Below are positions 25,939-35,679 of a DNA stretch of 64,000 nt, piece by piece (within the stretch, counting starts at the first letter, position 1; each line of letters begins with the position of its first letter). The stretch comes from Flavobacterium sp. HJ-32-4 (GTDB taxonomy: Bacteria; Bacteroidota; Bacteroidia; Flavobacteriales; Flavobacteriaceae). The stretch lies in assembly GCF_022532105.1 (NCBI RefSeq), contig NZ_CP092832.1, forward strand, positions 2,633,001 to 2,697,000. The letters are read 5' to 3'. The position numbers and the translations under genes are program-made. The notes beneath the pieces are model-generated. The model searched no databases and was not told where the DNA came from. It was given only the letters and a program-made list of their open reading frames with translations.

Positions 25939-28062
25939 CTATCCCTTTATTCCCTCCAAATCTAACAAAAAACTGAATTCCTTGGCGAGCTCTTTCAGGG
26001 CTTCAAAACGACCGGATGCACCGCCGTGCCCGGCGTCCATATTGGTGTCAAGATACAACTTATTATGGTCTGTTTTCAGCGTTCGCAATTTCGCCACCCA
26101 TTTGGCGGGCTCCCAATACTGCACCTGCGAATCGTGCAGGCCGGTCGATACATATAAATTGGGATACGCCTGCGCGCGAACATTGTCGTAGGGCGAATAC
26201 GACTTCATATACTCGTAGTACTTCTTCTGGTTCGGATTGCCCCATTCGTCATACTCCCCGGTGGTCAGCGGGATACTGTCATCAAGCATGGTGGTCACGA
26301 CATCCACAAACGGCACCTGGGCGATGACACCGCGGTACAGTTCCGGTGCCATATTGATGATTGCGCCCATCAGCAGTCCGCCTGCCGAACCGCCTTCCGC
26401 ATACAAATGGTCAGCCGAGGTATACTTTTCGGCAATCAGGAATTTCGAACAGTCGATAAAGTCGGTGAAGGTGTTTTTCTTTTTGAGCAACTTCCCGTCT
26501 TCGTACCAACGGCGACCCAACTCTTCCCCACCCCGGATGTGCGCGATGACATAGATGAAGCCACGGTCAAGCAACGACAACCGCGTTGACGAGAAATACG
26601 GATCCATCGAGTAGCCATAGGAACCGTAGGCGTATAACAGGCACGGGTTCTTACCATTCCGTTCGAGTCCCTTGCGATAGACCACCGACATCGGAATACG
26701 GGTTCCGTCGGCCGCCGTCGCCCACAGCCGTTCTTCGTGGTAGCGGTTCTTGTCGAAGTCGCCCAACACCGGTTGCTCTTTCTTAATGACCTTCTCGTGA
26801 GTGCGCATGTTGAAATCGATCACCGAAGAAGGCGTGGCCATCGACTGGTAGCTGTAGCGCAGTATTTCCGTATCGAATTCCGGATTGGTACTGCTCGATG
26901 CGGTATACGTTTCATTGTCGAAGGGCAGGTAATACGGTGTACCGTTCCAGGGACGGATCTGCAACATCGCGAGTCCGTTCGTGCGTTCCTCGACCACCAG
27001 GTAATCCCGGAAAATCAGGAAACTCTCGAGCAGGGTCTCGGCGCGGTGCGGAATGACTTCTTTCCAATGGTCACTGCCCGTGGCGGTTTCGGGCGTCTTC
27101 ATCAGTTTGAAGTTCTCGGCTTTATCTTTATTGGTACGGATGTAAAACGCATCCCCATAATGAGAAATCTCATATTCGACGCCGCGCACCCGCGGTTGGA
27201 ACACGCGAAACGTCCCTTCCGGATGGTCGGCTTCAAGGATACGGTATTCGCTCGTGAGCGTGCTCTCCGATTCGATCATCAGGTATTTACGCGATTTCGA
27301 CTTCGCAATATCAAGCGAAAAGGTCTCGTCTTTCTCCTGATAGACCATTACTTCCTCATTCGTGTCGAGCCGGTAGCGGAACACACGGTCCGACCGCAGG
27401 GTCTGTTCGTCCTGGCGCGTAAAGAAAACCGTGTTGTTATCGTTCGCCCAAACCGCGCTTCCCGTGGTGGTAGTGATCTCCTGCGGCAGGATGGCACCGG
27501 TTTCGAGGTTTTTGAAACGGATGGTATAAATCCGGCGTCCGACGACATCGGTGGCGAAACAGACGGTTTTGTTATCCGGACTCACGGTCACCACGCCCAT
27601 CTGGAAAAAACTGTGGCCTTTGGCCAGTTCGTTGCAGTCAAACAGAATTTCCTCGGGTGCTTCGAGGGTTCCCTTGCGACGGGCATAAATAGGATAGTCT
27701 TTTCCTTTCTCGAAACGGGTGATATACCAATAGTCATTATAGAAATAAGGTACCGACGCATCGTCTTCCTTTATACGCGCTTTCATTTCCTCGAAAAGGC
27801 GCTGTTGGAATTCTTTGGTGTGGGCGGTTTCGGCTTCGTAATAGGCGTTTTCCTGTGTGAGGTAGTCAATCACCTCGGGGTTTTCGCGGTCGTTCAGCCA
27901 ATAGTAGTCATCGATTCGGACATCTCCGTGTTTCTCAAGCCGGTGTGCGATGCGTTTTGCAACCGGTGCAGGGGTTTTCTGTGGCATGTAAGTGGATATT
28001 TGTTGCGCCTGGCACGGGGCGAAAATACATAAAAGAAGGGTGCAATATAAAATACGGTTCAT
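25939..28062 (-). CDS. S9 family peptidase, oligopeptidase B-like
   Basis: 707 residues from the ATG at 28062, which begins a signal peptide (ILYCTLLLCIFAPCQAQ), so the enzyme acts in the periplasm or outside. An N-terminal beta-propeller (about 90-430) precedes the alpha/beta-hydrolase domain. The catalytic serine is in EGGSAGGLLMG, the aspartate in the GLHDSQV block and the histidine in AGHGGASGR. Oligopeptidase B cuts short peptides after Arg or Lys. Divergent from ybaB. Confidence 0.92.
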   Translation of the reverse strand: MNRILYCTLLLCIFAPCQAQQISTYMPQKTPAPVAKRIAHRLEKHGDVRIDDYYWLNDRENPEVIDYLTQENAYYEAETAHTKEFQQRLFEEMKARIKEDDASVPYFYNDYWYITRFEKGKDYPIYARRKGTLEAPEEILFDCNELAKGHSFFQMGVVTVSPDNKTVCFATDVVGRRIYTIRFKNLETGAILPQEITTTTGSAVWANDNNTVFFTRQDEQTLRSDRVFRYRLDTNEEVMVYQEKDETFSLDIAKSKSRKYLMIESESTLTSEYRILEADHPEGTFRVFQPRVRGVEYEISHYGDAFYIRTNKDKAENFKLMKTPETATGSDHWKEVIPHRAETLLESFLIFRDYLVVEERTNGLAMLQIRPWNGTPYYLPFDNETYTASSSTNPEFDTEILRYSYQSMATPSSVIDFNMRTHEKVIKKEQPVLGDFDKNRYHEERLWATAADGTRIPMSVVYRKGLERNGKNPCLLYAYGSYGYSMDPYFSSTRLSLLDRGFIYVIAHIRGGEELGRRWYEDGKLLKKKNTFTDFIDCSKFLIAEKYTSADHLYAEGGSAGGLLMGAIINMAPELYRGVIAQVPFVDVVTTMLDDSIPLTTGEYDEWGNPNQKKYYEYMKSYSPYDNVRAQAYPNLYVSTGLHDSQVQYWEPAKWVAKLRTLKTDHNKLYLDTNMDAGHGGASGRFEALKELAKEFSFLLDLEGIKG

Positions 28063-28089
28063 GTGCGACAGGCTAAACGCGCAATTTAG

Positions 28090-28097
28090 TAATTTTG
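28090..28097 (+). promoter_or_regulatory. -7 box TAATTTTG for ybaB
   Basis: Consensus TAnnTTTG ending 18 bases before the ATG at 28116. It overlaps the TTG that would extend the frame upstream, so the ATG is preferred. -33 partner weak. Confidence 0.45.
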
Positions 28098-28115
28098 GAA
28101 GCAAAACAACGTACT

Positions 28116-28430
28116 ATGTTCGGTGAGCTTATGGGAATGATGGGCCAACTGCAGGACGCCCAAAAAAGAGTGGAGGCAACCAAGAAACGCCTTGACACGG
28201 TAATGGTCGAGGAAAAGAGCGCTGACGGACTTCTCAGCGTTACGATTACCGCCAACCGGGAGATCCGATCGGTGTCTGTCAATGATGCGTTATTGGAAGA
28301 TAAGGAGCAGTTGGAAGATTACCTTGTATTGGTATTGAATAAAGCCATCGCAAAAGCCACCGCTATTCATGAATCGGAAGTGGCCGCTGCTGCAAAAGAA
28401 GGCCTTCCTCCTATTCCGGGTCTGTTTTAA
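28116..28430 (+). CDS. YbaB/EbfC family nucleoid-associated protein
   Basis: 104 residues. Starts [13 protein letters not shown], has a long N-terminal helix ([13 protein letters not shown]), a beta-sheet dimerisation core ([20 protein letters not shown]) and a C-terminal helix ending PPIPGLF. Dimers bind DNA with little sequence preference. The stop overlaps by four bases the stop of the convergent aldolase gene. Confidence 0.93.
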   Translation: MFGELMGMMGQLQDAQKRVEATKKRLDTVMVEEKSADGLLSVTITANREIRSVSVNDALLEDKEQLEDYLVLVLNKAIAKATAIHESEVAAAAKEGLPPIPGLF

Positions 28431-29467
28431 GCAGGATGGGAACGGATGGATATCCGTTTAAACGTCTCTAACACATAATCGTGCATAACCTGTTTGTAAT
28501 CAAGGTGTGTTACGATGCGTAATTTTCCTTTTCCCAATGAGCTGATGTGGATATTGCGCTCTTTCAATACCTGCAGGAATTTCGTTTCATCCAGTCCGTT
28601 TGCCAACGAAAAGATGACGATGTTCGTCTCCACCGGCTCTACCTTCCCTACCCAGTCTACCGTGCCCAATAAGGTCGCGATTTCCCGCGCGCGCCGATGG
28701 TCTTCCGCCAGACGGGCCACGTGATGGTCGAGTGCGTAAAGTCCGGCTGCGGCCAGATAGCCTGCCTGCCGCATCCCGCCACCGAGTACTTTCCGGATGC
28801 GAAGGGCCCGCTGTATGGTGTCGGCATCCGATACCAACAACGACCCCACCGGTGCGCCCAATCCTTTTGACAGGCAAACCGAAATCGTATCAAACAAAGT
28901 ACCGTATGTCTTAGGATTGTCGCGTTTCACGACAAGGGCGTTCCACAAACGGGCACCGTCGAGGTGGAACTTCAGCTGGTGTTCGTCGCATACCTGTCGT
29001 ATCCGCACGAGTTCCTGCATATCGTAGCAGGCGCCACCGCCTTTGTTGGTGGTATTCTCCACACATACCAACCGTGTGAACGGGCTGTGGTAAAAGTCGG
29101 GTGGATTGATGGCTTCCCGCACCTGTTCGGCCGTGATCATACCCCGGTGTCCGTCGACCAAACGACACGACACCCCACTGTTGAACGCCACGCCACCCGC
29201 TTCGTAATTGAAGACGTGGGCGTATTTATCCGCAATGAGTTCATCTCCCGGCTGGGTCAGGAGTTTGATAGCCGCCTGGTTGGCCATGGTGCCGGAGGGA
29301 AAGAAGAGCGCGGCTTCCATCCCGAAAATAGCGGCCACACGCGCTTCGAGTTCGTTGACAGTAGGATCTTGTTTGTATACGTCATCCCCTACCTTCGCCC
29401 GAAACATGGCTTGCAGCATGTCGGGAGTAGGCCGGGTTACGGTGTCGCTTACGAGGTTGATTTCCAT
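28427..29467 (-). CDS. ltaE: Low-specificity L-threonine aldolase (GntG-type PLP enzyme)
   Basis: 346 residues, fold-type I PLP enzyme that splits threonine or allo-threonine into glycine and acetaldehyde. It begins with the family signature [10 protein letters not shown] and [15 protein letters not shown]; the cofactor lysine is in [14 protein letters not shown], and the aspartate contacting the pyridine nitrogen is in [10 protein letters not shown] minus-strand TACTTTTG box (29572-29579) may be its -7 element, about 105 bases upstream. Confidence 0.93.
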   Translation of the reverse strand: MEINLVSDTVTRPTPDMLQAMFRAKVGDDVYKQDPTVNELEARVAAIFGMEAALFFPSGTMANQAAIKLLTQPGDELIADKYAHVFNYEAGGVAFNSGVSCRLVDGHRGMITAEQVREAINPPDFYHSPFTRLVCVENTTNKGGGACYDMQELVRIRQVCDEHQLKFHLDGARLWNALVVKRDNPKTYGTLFDTISVCLSKGLGAPVGSLLVSDADTIQRALRIRKVLGGGMRQAGYLAAAGLYALDHHVARLAEDHRRAREIATLLGTVDWVGKVEPVETNIVIFSLANGLDETKFLQVLKERNIHISSLGKGKLRIVTHLDYKQVMHDYVLETFKRISIRSHPA

Positions 29468-29557
29468 TTAGGGGTCACATCGTCCGATTATCGTGTGAAG
29501 CGCCGTCGGTTTGGGAAAAACACGCGAACGCCTGTCGGATAATCGCCTTATTAGTGC

Positions 29558-29565
29558 TATTTTTG
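29558..29565 (+). promoter_or_regulatory. -7 box TATTTTTG for prfB
   Basis: Perfect consensus box 23 bases upstream of the prfB ATG; no clear TTG at -33. Confidence 0.45.
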
Positions 29566-29588
29566 CACCCACAAAAGTACGTGAATTT

Positions 29589-30687
29589 ATGACAAATACC
29601 GAACAAGTCAAAGGTATTGTAGAGCGCCTCGGAGCGCTGAGGAGGTATCTTTGACGTAGATGCCAAACGCATCGAAATCGCCAACGAAGAAGAAAAAACG
29701 CTGGCACCCGATTTTTGGAACAACCCGAAACAGGCGGAACTCCATGTCAAAACCCTGAGGTCGAAGAAACAATGGGTCGACGACTATGAAAAAGCGGTCA
29801 TGCTGGCCGACGAGTTGCAACTGGCCTATGATTTCTTCAAGGAAGGCGAACTGTCGGAAGAAGAACTCGACGCCACCTATGACGCCGCCAATTCCCATAT
29901 CGAAAACATCGAATTCCGGAACATGCTTTCGGATGAAGGCGACAGTATGAGCGCCGTATTGCAGATCACAGCCGGAGCCGGTGGCACCGAAAGCTGCGAC
30001 TGGGCGAGTATGCTGATGCGGATGTATATGATGTGGGCTGAAAAGAGCGGCTATAAAGTCAAGGAACTCAACTACCAGGAGGGCGAAGTTGCCGGTGTGA
30101 AAACCGTGACGCTTGAAATAGAAGGCGATTATTCGTTTGGGTACCTGAAAGGGGAAAACGGGGTACACCGTCTGGTGCGGATCTCGCCTTTCGACAGCAA
30201 CGCCAAGCGGCACACGTCGTTTGTGTCGGTGTATGTATACCCGCTCGCCGACGACACCATCGAAATCGAGATCAACCCGTCGGATATTTCATGGGAAACC
30301 ATGCGTTCGTCGGGGGCAGGCGGGCAGAACGTCAACAAGGTGGAAACCGCGGTACGTCTCCGCCACCACCCTACCGGTATCATCATCGAGAACTCGGAAA
30401 CGCGTTCGCAGCTTGACAACAAAACAAAAGCGATGCAGCTCCTGAAATCGCAGCTCTATGAAATTGAGTTGAAGAAGAAGCAGGCGTTGCGCGATGAAAT
30501 CGAGGCCAATAAGAAGAAAATCGAATGGGGCTCGCAGATCCGGAACTACGTCCTGCATCCGTACAAACTCGTGAAAGACGTGCGTACGAGTTATGAAACC
30601 AGCGACACCGAAGGCGTGCTCAACGGGGAGATAGACGAATTCCTGAAGGCATATCTCATGATGATGGGCCAAAAAGAAGAGGCGTAA
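29589..30687 (+). CDS. prfB: Peptide chain release factor 2, with programmed +1 frameshift
   Basis: Translate 29589-29651, skip T29652, and continue 29653-30687 to get about 365 residues, the usual RF2 length. RF2 reads UGA and UAA stops. The zero frame hits TGA at codon 22 (29652-29654) in the classic shift site CTT-TGA-C, three bases after an AGGAGG Shine-Dalgarno-like stimulator (29640-29645); low RF2 favours shifting, so the gene autoregulates. The stop-recognition SPF is in RISPFDSN, and the catalytic GGQ in [12 protein letters not shown] frame search from ATG alone would call only an internal start at 29800. Confidence 0.97.
29640..29655 (+). promoter_or_regulatory. prfB programmed frameshift signal
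   Basis: AGGAGG-TAT-CTT-TGA-C: internal Shine-Dalgarno-like element, 3-base spacer, slippery CTT and in-frame UGA, the same arrangement as in most bacterial prfB genes. Confidence 0.95.
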
Positions 30688-30709
30688 ACGCCCCTTGTCT
30701 TATACCAAA

Positions 30710-30741
30710 AAACTCCGGCCGTCAAGCCGGAGTTTTTTTTT
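30710..30741. terminator. Terminator of prfB, bidirectional
   Basis: Perfect 10-bp stem AAACTCCGGC/GCCGGAGTTT with a six-base loop, followed by a T run; A run on the other side serves the convergent gene. Confidence 0.88.
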
Positions 30742-31276
30742 AAGGTGCCAGGCTTCCCTGCACCGAATCATCGGACGTCTGTCCCGTCAACGCCCCAAAC
30801 GCAATCTTCGCAAAGGCCACGAGGCTGCCATTTTGGGTGTCCCAGTAATAGCCTTCGGTAGGCACGAATTCCAACACGGTAATGCGTGGATCATCCTTGC
30901 CGCCGGTAAACCAGTTCTTCATGGTGGCGTCCCACAGCGCCTCGATACGGCTACGGTCGGTAGAGATACGGGTGTGTCCGTAAAGGGTCATAAACGGTGT
31001 ATAATCGCCGCCCTGGAAGAGCAACTGCGTGGCCGGATCGGCTTCGAGTTCGGCGTTTTTGTGGCTGTCAGACGCGCTCAGGAACCAGAGGTGTCCGTTT
31101 TCGTCAATCTCCTCCTGCCCCATCGGGCGAACCGAAAAAGCCTGTCCGGAACGGATGTTCGTACAGAAAAAACAAACGCCCGCTTTCTTGGCGAGTTCGC
31201 GTATTTTTTCGCGGGCTTCCTTTCCGGCGAGGTCGTCAAATTTGGCGTCGGTAGTTTGGGCATCGATACTGTTCAT
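30740..31276 (-). CDS. Pyridoxamine 5'-phosphate oxidase-like (general stress) protein
   Basis: 178 residues from the ATG at 31276. Split-barrel FMN-binding fold of the Pyrid_ox_like/general-stress-26 group: AFSVRPMGQEEIDENGHLWFLSA, then HKNAELEADP and a W/F-rich C-terminal strand (LEFVPTEGYYWDTQNG). Members bind flavin and are linked to stress rather than to vitamin B6 synthesis. A longer upstream frame exists but lacks similarity and a sensible start. Confidence 0.83.
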   Translation of the reverse strand: MNSIDAQTTDAKFDDLAGKEAREKIRELAKKAGVCFFCTNIRSGQAFSVRPMGQEEIDENGHLWFLSASDSHKNAELEADPATQLLFQGGDYTPFMTLYGHTRISTDRSRIEALWDATMKNWFTGGKDDPRITVLEFVPTEGYYWDTQNGSLVAFAKIAFGALTGQTSDDSVQGSLAP

Positions 31277-31438
31277 AGGATACGTATTTTTCTGCAAATT
31301 ACCCGAATAGCGGCGACCGTCCTTTACAACTTCCCCCGCGGATCTTACATCTGCCACGCCCGCCGGATGGAAGCATCGCAGCGGATTGTATAACAGCATC
31401 CGGAGCCGTCGGGCGTACTTTCATACCAAAACAACGCC

Positions 31439-31813
31439 ATGAATGCGACCTCTTTCAACTTTGCGCGTGACCAGCTCTTCAACGACCTGCAACTGAAATG
31501 CCTACAGGGGCCCGGCGAACTGTATATCTTCCAGGATCGGGAGGAGGGTGCGCTGCATTTCCTTTCGGATGAGGCCGACTTCCGTGAGCGCGTGCGGAAA
31601 CTCGAAACCAACGGCGTGCATTTCAGCCGGGCGTTCTCGATTGATCCAGAGGTGCTGGAGGCGTATGGCTTTCGTGCCGGCGTGCTGATGGTCTTTGATA
31701 TTGAACTTGAGGTGTGGCGTCCGGAAGACCTGTATACCAGCACGTACGTGGCAATGTCATTTGAATACGAACGCCTGTCCGATCAGTTTCTCGTGGCCAA
31801 GGTTATGCTGTAA
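31439..31813 (+). CDS. Hypothetical protein
   Basis: 124 residues, acidic, no signal peptide or membrane segment. The pattern of alternating strands (LYIFQDREEGALHFLSDE, GVLMVFDIELEVW) suggests a small alpha/beta fold. The frame is open at its full length, shares the composition of its neighbours, and overlaps the convergent methyltransferase by 11 bases. No family recognised. Confidence 0.6.
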   Translation: MNATSFNFARDQLFNDLQLKCLQGPGELYIFQDREEGALHFLSDEADFRERVRKLETNGVHFSRAFSIDPEVLEAYGFRAGVLMVFDIELEVWRPEDLYTSTYVAMSFEYERLSDQFLVAKVML

Positions 31814-32447
31814 TCTTCCGCGCCACGATCGCGCAATCACTGGTGGTCGTGCCATCACCTGCCGGGTAATAATCAACGGTTTGGAAGGTGACATGGAAAC
31901 CGCTTTCCTGCACCCAATCCAACAGGTCCGACAATCGATGGTAATACATATATAAGACATCGCCCTGCGAATTCGTGCGCTCACCCGACTGCTGGGTGGC
32001 ATTTTCTACCATACCACTGACATAGAGCATACCGCCTGCAGGAAGCACGTCCGCTGCCTCTTTCAGGAAGGTTCGGGTGTCGGCTTCGTTCAGGTACGGG
32101 ATGACGAAACCGGAAAGGATACCTTCCACCGGGCGTTCCCAGGAAGCAAGCTGCCGCACGTCGAATACGCTCGCTTCGCAGGACGGATTTTCCTGTTGGG
32201 CCAATGCCACCATTTCCGGGGAGAAGTCGGTGGGATAGATCGTCAGATCCGCATAGCGTTCGAGCAGGAAGGCCGTGACGTTTCCGGGTCCACAGCCTAG
32301 TTCGAGCACACGCGCGCCCTTGGGTAAGGAGGCCGCAAAACACGACAACGAGCCCGCGTATCGCGATACGTCCCAGAAACGGTCGCGGTAGAGTTGGGCG
32401 TGTTGGGAAAATATCCGCTTCGCTTTCAAATAGTTGTCGTCTGCCAT
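31803..32447 (-). CDS. Class I SAM-dependent methyltransferase
   Basis: 214 residues from the ATG at 32447. SAM-binding motif I is ARVLELGCGPGNVTAFL, motif II is TIYPTDFSPEMV, followed by a VRQLASW stretch and a post-motif GFVIPYLNEAD. This is the Methyltransf_11/25 type acting on a small molecule or quinone-like substrate; the target is unknown. Divergent from the endonuclease/phosphatase gene, starts 71 bases apart. Confidence 0.87.
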   Translation of the reverse strand: MADDNYLKAKRIFSQHAQLYRDRFWDVSRYAGSLSCFAASLPKGARVLELGCGPGNVTAFLLERYADLTIYPTDFSPEMVALAQQENPSCEASVFDVRQLASWERPVEGILSGFVIPYLNEADTRTFLKEAADVLPAGGMLYVSGMVENATQQSGERTNSQGDVLYMYYHRLSDLLDWVQESGFHVTFQTVDYYPAGDGTTTSDCAIVARKITA

Positions 32448-32517
32448 AGCGCTAAAATACAGCTTCTTCAACTTTAGCACTCGATTTTCGTTATTTTTAC
32501 ATGCCAAATCCAATACA

Positions 32518-33357
32518 ATGAAAACGTTCTTTTACCGTATACTGCTCGTGTTGTGCGGCCTTTCCGTTCAGGCACAGGATGTAAAAGTGATGACCTACAA
32601 CCTTCGTCTTGACATTGCGTCGGACGGTGAAAACCGATGGGACCTGCGAAAGGAGTTCCTGGCCCGGCAGGTGAAGTTTTACCATCCTGACTTTATGGGC
32701 ACACAGGAGGGCAAAATCCGGCAGTTGATGTACCTCGACAGTACGTTGGTGGAATACAACTACATCGGACGCGGGCGCGACAATACGCCTACACAGGGCG
32801 AATTCAGTGCGATTTTTTACGATGCCTCGAAATACCGCGTACTGCGCGAATCGACCTTCTGGCTGTCGGAAACACCCGAGGTTGCCTCCAAGGGTTGGGA
32901 TGCGGCCCTCGAACGGATTTGTACGTACGGGCTCTTCGAAAACCTGAAGACCAAGAAAAAAGTCTATGTATTCAATACCCACCTAGACCACATCGGCGAG
33001 GTGGCCCGCGACAACAGCGTGAAGCTGATCTGGAAAACCATCCGCGAGGTCAATGTCGAGAATTATCCGGTGATCCTGACGGGTGATTTCAATTCCGAAA
33101 CCAAATCGAAGGCGTATCGTTATATTTCCTCCAAAATGAACGATTCGAAAGCCGTGTCGGAGACCCTTCCGTTCGGACCCGATGGGACGTTCAACAACTT
33201 CGAGTTCAACAAACCGGTTACACTGTTGATCGACTATATCTTCACCAGCATGGAGGATATTGCGGTTAAGAAATATGCGGTGTTGAGCGATTCGAAGAAC
33301 TGCCACTACCCTTCCGACCACTTACCGGTTTACGTCGAATTATTCCTGCGGAAATGA
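32518..33357 (+). CDS. Secreted endonuclease/exonuclease/phosphatase family protein
   Basis: 279 residues. Signal peptide (cut after SVQAQ), then the EEP fold: KVMTYNLRLD with the metal-binding Asn, GTQEG with the catalytic Glu, NTHLDHIG, LTGDFNSE with Asp/Asn, and the final YPSDHLPV with Asp-His. Export argues for a phosphodiesterase or extracellular nuclease role rather than DNA repair. Overlaps the next gene by ATGA. Confidence 0.9.
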   Translation: MKTFFYRILLVLCGLSVQAQDVKVMTYNLRLDIASDGENRWDLRKEFLARQVKFYHPDFMGTQEGKIRQLMYLDSTLVEYNYIGRGRDNTPTQGEFSAIFYDASKYRVLRESTFWLSETPEVASKGWDAALERICTYGLFENLKTKKKVYVFNTHLDHIGEVARDNSVKLIWKTIREVNVENYPVILTGDFNSETKSKAYRYISSKMNDSKAVSETLPFGPDGTFNNFEFNKPVTLLIDYIFTSMEDIAVKKYAVLSDSKNCHYPSDHLPVYVELFLRK

Positions 33358-33884
33358 CCCGTTTCGTAGCCCTGCTGCGCGCGGTGAACGTAGGCGGCAC
33401 CGTCCTGAAGATGGACGCGCTTCGTGGGGCGATGCAAACCCTCCCTGTTTCAGGGGTGACTACGTATATCCAAAGCGGTAATGTGCTGTTCTCGGCAGAA
33501 GGTACCGCGTTGGACTGGCAGGAGCGCATCGCGCAATTGATACGTGACCATTTTAGTTTGGATGTCGCGGTGATGGTCTTGACAGCGGCTGATGTAGCCC
33601 AGGCTCTGGCGGCAAATCCGTATCATACGGAACCGGACGATGTGAATCCGTATTTCGGTTTCCTGCTGACATTACCTGACGATGCGGGTGTATCGGCGTT
33701 GGCGGAAATCGACTTCGGTCGCGATGAATATACACTTCAGGGCAAGGTGATCTATGTCTGCTACGCGGAAGGAGCCGGCAGCACCAAACTGACCAATGCC
33801 GTCATCGAACGCAAGTTGGGTGTTAAGGGAACGATGCGCAACCAGAAAACCGTCCGGCGCCTGTTGGAATTATTGCAGGCATAA
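33354..33884 (+). CDS. DUF1697 domain-containing protein
   Basis: 176 residues of the DUF1697 family: FVALLRAVNVGGT at the start, TYIQSGNVLFSA, and a C-terminal TNAVIERKLGVKGTMRNQKTV block. Cytosolic, function unknown. Co-transcribed with the secreted EEP protein through a 4-bp overlap. Confidence 0.9.
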   Translation: MTRFVALLRAVNVGGTVLKMDALRGAMQTLPVSGVTTYIQSGNVLFSAEGTALDWQERIAQLIRDHFSLDVAVMVLTAADVAQALAANPYHTEPDDVNPYFGFLLTLPDDAGVSALAEIDFGRDEYTLQGKVIYVCYAEGAGSTKLTNAVIERKLGVKGTMRNQKTVRRLLELLQA

Positions 33885-33907
33885 AAAAACACCGCGATGT
33901 GCGGTGT
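33882..33907 (-). terminator. Terminator of the phosphate transport operon
   Basis: ACACCGC/GCGGTGT hairpin; read on the minus strand it is followed by seven T residues, so it serves mainly the minus-strand PiT gene. The plus-strand side has only a weak T tract. Confidence 0.75.
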
Positions 33908-33934
33908 CTTCCCTATTCATTTGTTTTGGTGTGT

Positions 33935-35002
33935 TTAAAACAGGCTGATCAAACCGTAGATAACTCCGGCCAACAAAGCCGATACCGGAATCGTCAGGAT
34001 CCATGCGACCAAAAGGTTACGGGTGACGCCCCAACGGACGGCCGATACGCGTTTGGTAATCCCTACCCCGATGATAGAACCGGTGATGGTGTGCGTAGTA
34101 GATACCGGAATACCGAAATGTTCCGTGATGTATAAGGTAGCCGCACCGGCTGTTTCTGCCGCTACGCCTTCCAGCGGTGTTACTTTAGTGATCTTCGACC
34201 CCATGGTTTTGACGATCTTCCAGCCACCGCTCAGCGTTCCGAGTCCGATGACCAGGAAACTCGCCAGCGGTACCCACCACCAGAAGCCATCGGCTACGAA
34301 CATCTTGAAACGGGCGTCTGATTCTGCGGCCAGGAATGCGGCGTCGTTCTCAATCTGAACCTTATAACAAATAACGGCTGCACCGATGATACCCATTACT
34401 TTCTGGGCGTCGTTGCCACCGTGTCCGAGACTGAAGAGTGCCGACGACACCAATTGCAGGCGTTTGAACCATTGTTCGGCCTTTCCGAAGTTCGCCTTTC
34501 GGCAGATGTGCATGATAAGGACGGTGACGAAATACGCGATCACGAGTCCGAGAAGCGGTGCACAGAAGATAAACAGGAACGTCGGTACGACCTTGGCGTA
34601 ATTCACCACATCTACCCCACCTACCGACAGCGCGCCGGCGTGGGCCAGGGCGGCACCCATGAAGCCTCCGAGGAGGGTGTGTGAGGAAGAGGAAGGAATA
34701 CCGAGTTTCCAGGTAGCGAGGTTCCAGATGATCGCGGCGATGAGTCCGGCCAGGATGACCTCGAGTGTAATGAACTGTTCGTCGACTGATTTTGCGATGG
34801 TGTTGCCGATCTTGAATTCGCCGATCCAGTATTTAGAGATGAAATAAGCGGCGAAGTTGAAGGCGGCGGCCCATAATACGGCCTGGAAGGGCGTCAGTAC
34901 TTTTGTCGCCACGATCGTTGCGATCGAGTTGGCTGCATCGTGGAACCCGTTGATGTAATCAAAGACGAGTGCCAGTATGATGATGATGATGAGAATCGTC
35001 AT
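33935..35002 (-). CDS. pit: Inorganic phosphate transporter, PiT family
   Basis: 355-residue inner-membrane protein with about nine to ten helices in two inverted halves. Both PiT signatures are present: FDYINGFHDAANSIATIVATK at the N-terminus (in its first 40 residues) and FSLGHGGNDAQKVMGIIG in the second half. It imports metal-phosphate driven by protons or sodium. It directly follows the DUF47 gene (10-base gap), the usual pairing. Confidence 0.94.
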   Translation of the reverse strand: MTILIIIIILALVFDYINGFHDAANSIATIVATKVLTPFQAVLWAAAFNFAAYFISKYWIGEFKIGNTIAKSVDEQFITLEVILAGLIAAIIWNLATWKLGIPSSSSHTLLGGFMGAALAHAGALSVGGVDVVNYAKVVPTFLFIFCAPLLGLVIAYFVTVLIMHICRKANFGKAEQWFKRLQLVSSALFSLGHGGNDAQKVMGIIGAAVICYKVQIENDAAFLAAESDARFKMFVADGFWWWVPLASFLVIGLGTLSGGWKIVKTMGSKITKVTPLEGVAAETAGAATLYITEHFGIPVSTTHTITGSIIGVGITKRVSAVRWGVTRNLLVAWILTIPVSALLAGVIYGLISLF

Positions 35003-35012
35003 GCGCGGGGGA

Positions 35013-35660
35013 TTAAGAGTGCTTCACAGCGATGGACTCCATCACGTTGGCGACGCTTTTGCACTTATCGGCAGCCGTTTCGAGCACCGACAGCACCTCT
35101 TTGTACTTGATGATGTTCTTCACATCCGTTTCGTTTTCGAACAGGTCGGCGACGGCCTTGTCGTATACGGTGTCGGATTTGTTTTCGAGTTTATAGATAC
35201 GGTTGCACGCTTCTTTGATGCGCTTGACTTTCTTCAGGTTTTCGAGTTCTTTGACAGCACCGTCGATTTGCTGGCAGGCTTCGAGTACGATCTCGGTGAG
35301 CTTGCGGATCGATTTCGTGATTTTGTCGACATGGTAGAGACGCATCCGGCTTGACGCACCGTAAATGTTTCCGGCGATGTTGTCGATGGCCGAAATCAGT
35401 GCGTGGATGTCTTCCCGGTCGAATGGCGTGATGAAATTCGTGCTGAGCTGGAGGTTGACTTCCTTGGCGATATCCTCACCAATGGCTTCATACTCTTCGA
35501 TTTTCTGGAACAACGCGTTCCGTTCATTCGCCGGCAGGTTGACCACCTCGTGGAGGGCATTGGCCATCAGGATGAGGTTTGCGGTCGCTTTTTCAAACAG
35601 GGGAAAAAAGGTCTTGTCTTTCGGGACGAAGAACTGGAAAATGTTGTTAAGGGATGCCAT
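35013..35660 (-). CDS. DUF47 family PhoU-like phosphate transport regulator
   Basis: 215 residues, all-helical PhoU-like protein (Pfam DUF47). Start MASLNNIFQFFVPKDKTFFPLFEKA, a coiled central part with ALISAIDNIAGNIYG, and ENKSDTVYDKAVADLF near the C-terminus. Such proteins bind and control the Pit permease. ATG 35660 follows the -7 box at 35680; an earlier in-frame start would overlap the promoter. Confidence 0.92.
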   Translation of the reverse strand: MASLNNIFQFFVPKDKTFFPLFEKATANLILMANALHEVVNLPANERNALFQKIEEYEAIGEDIAKEVNLQLSTNFITPFDREDIHALISAIDNIAGNIYGASSRMRLYHVDKITKSIRKLTEIVLEACQQIDGAVKELENLKKVKRIKEACNRIYKLENKSDTVYDKAVADLFENETDVKNIIKYKEVLSVLETAADKCKSVANVMESIAVKHS

Positions 35661-35679
35661 ATTCAGTTTTTTGACGGGG

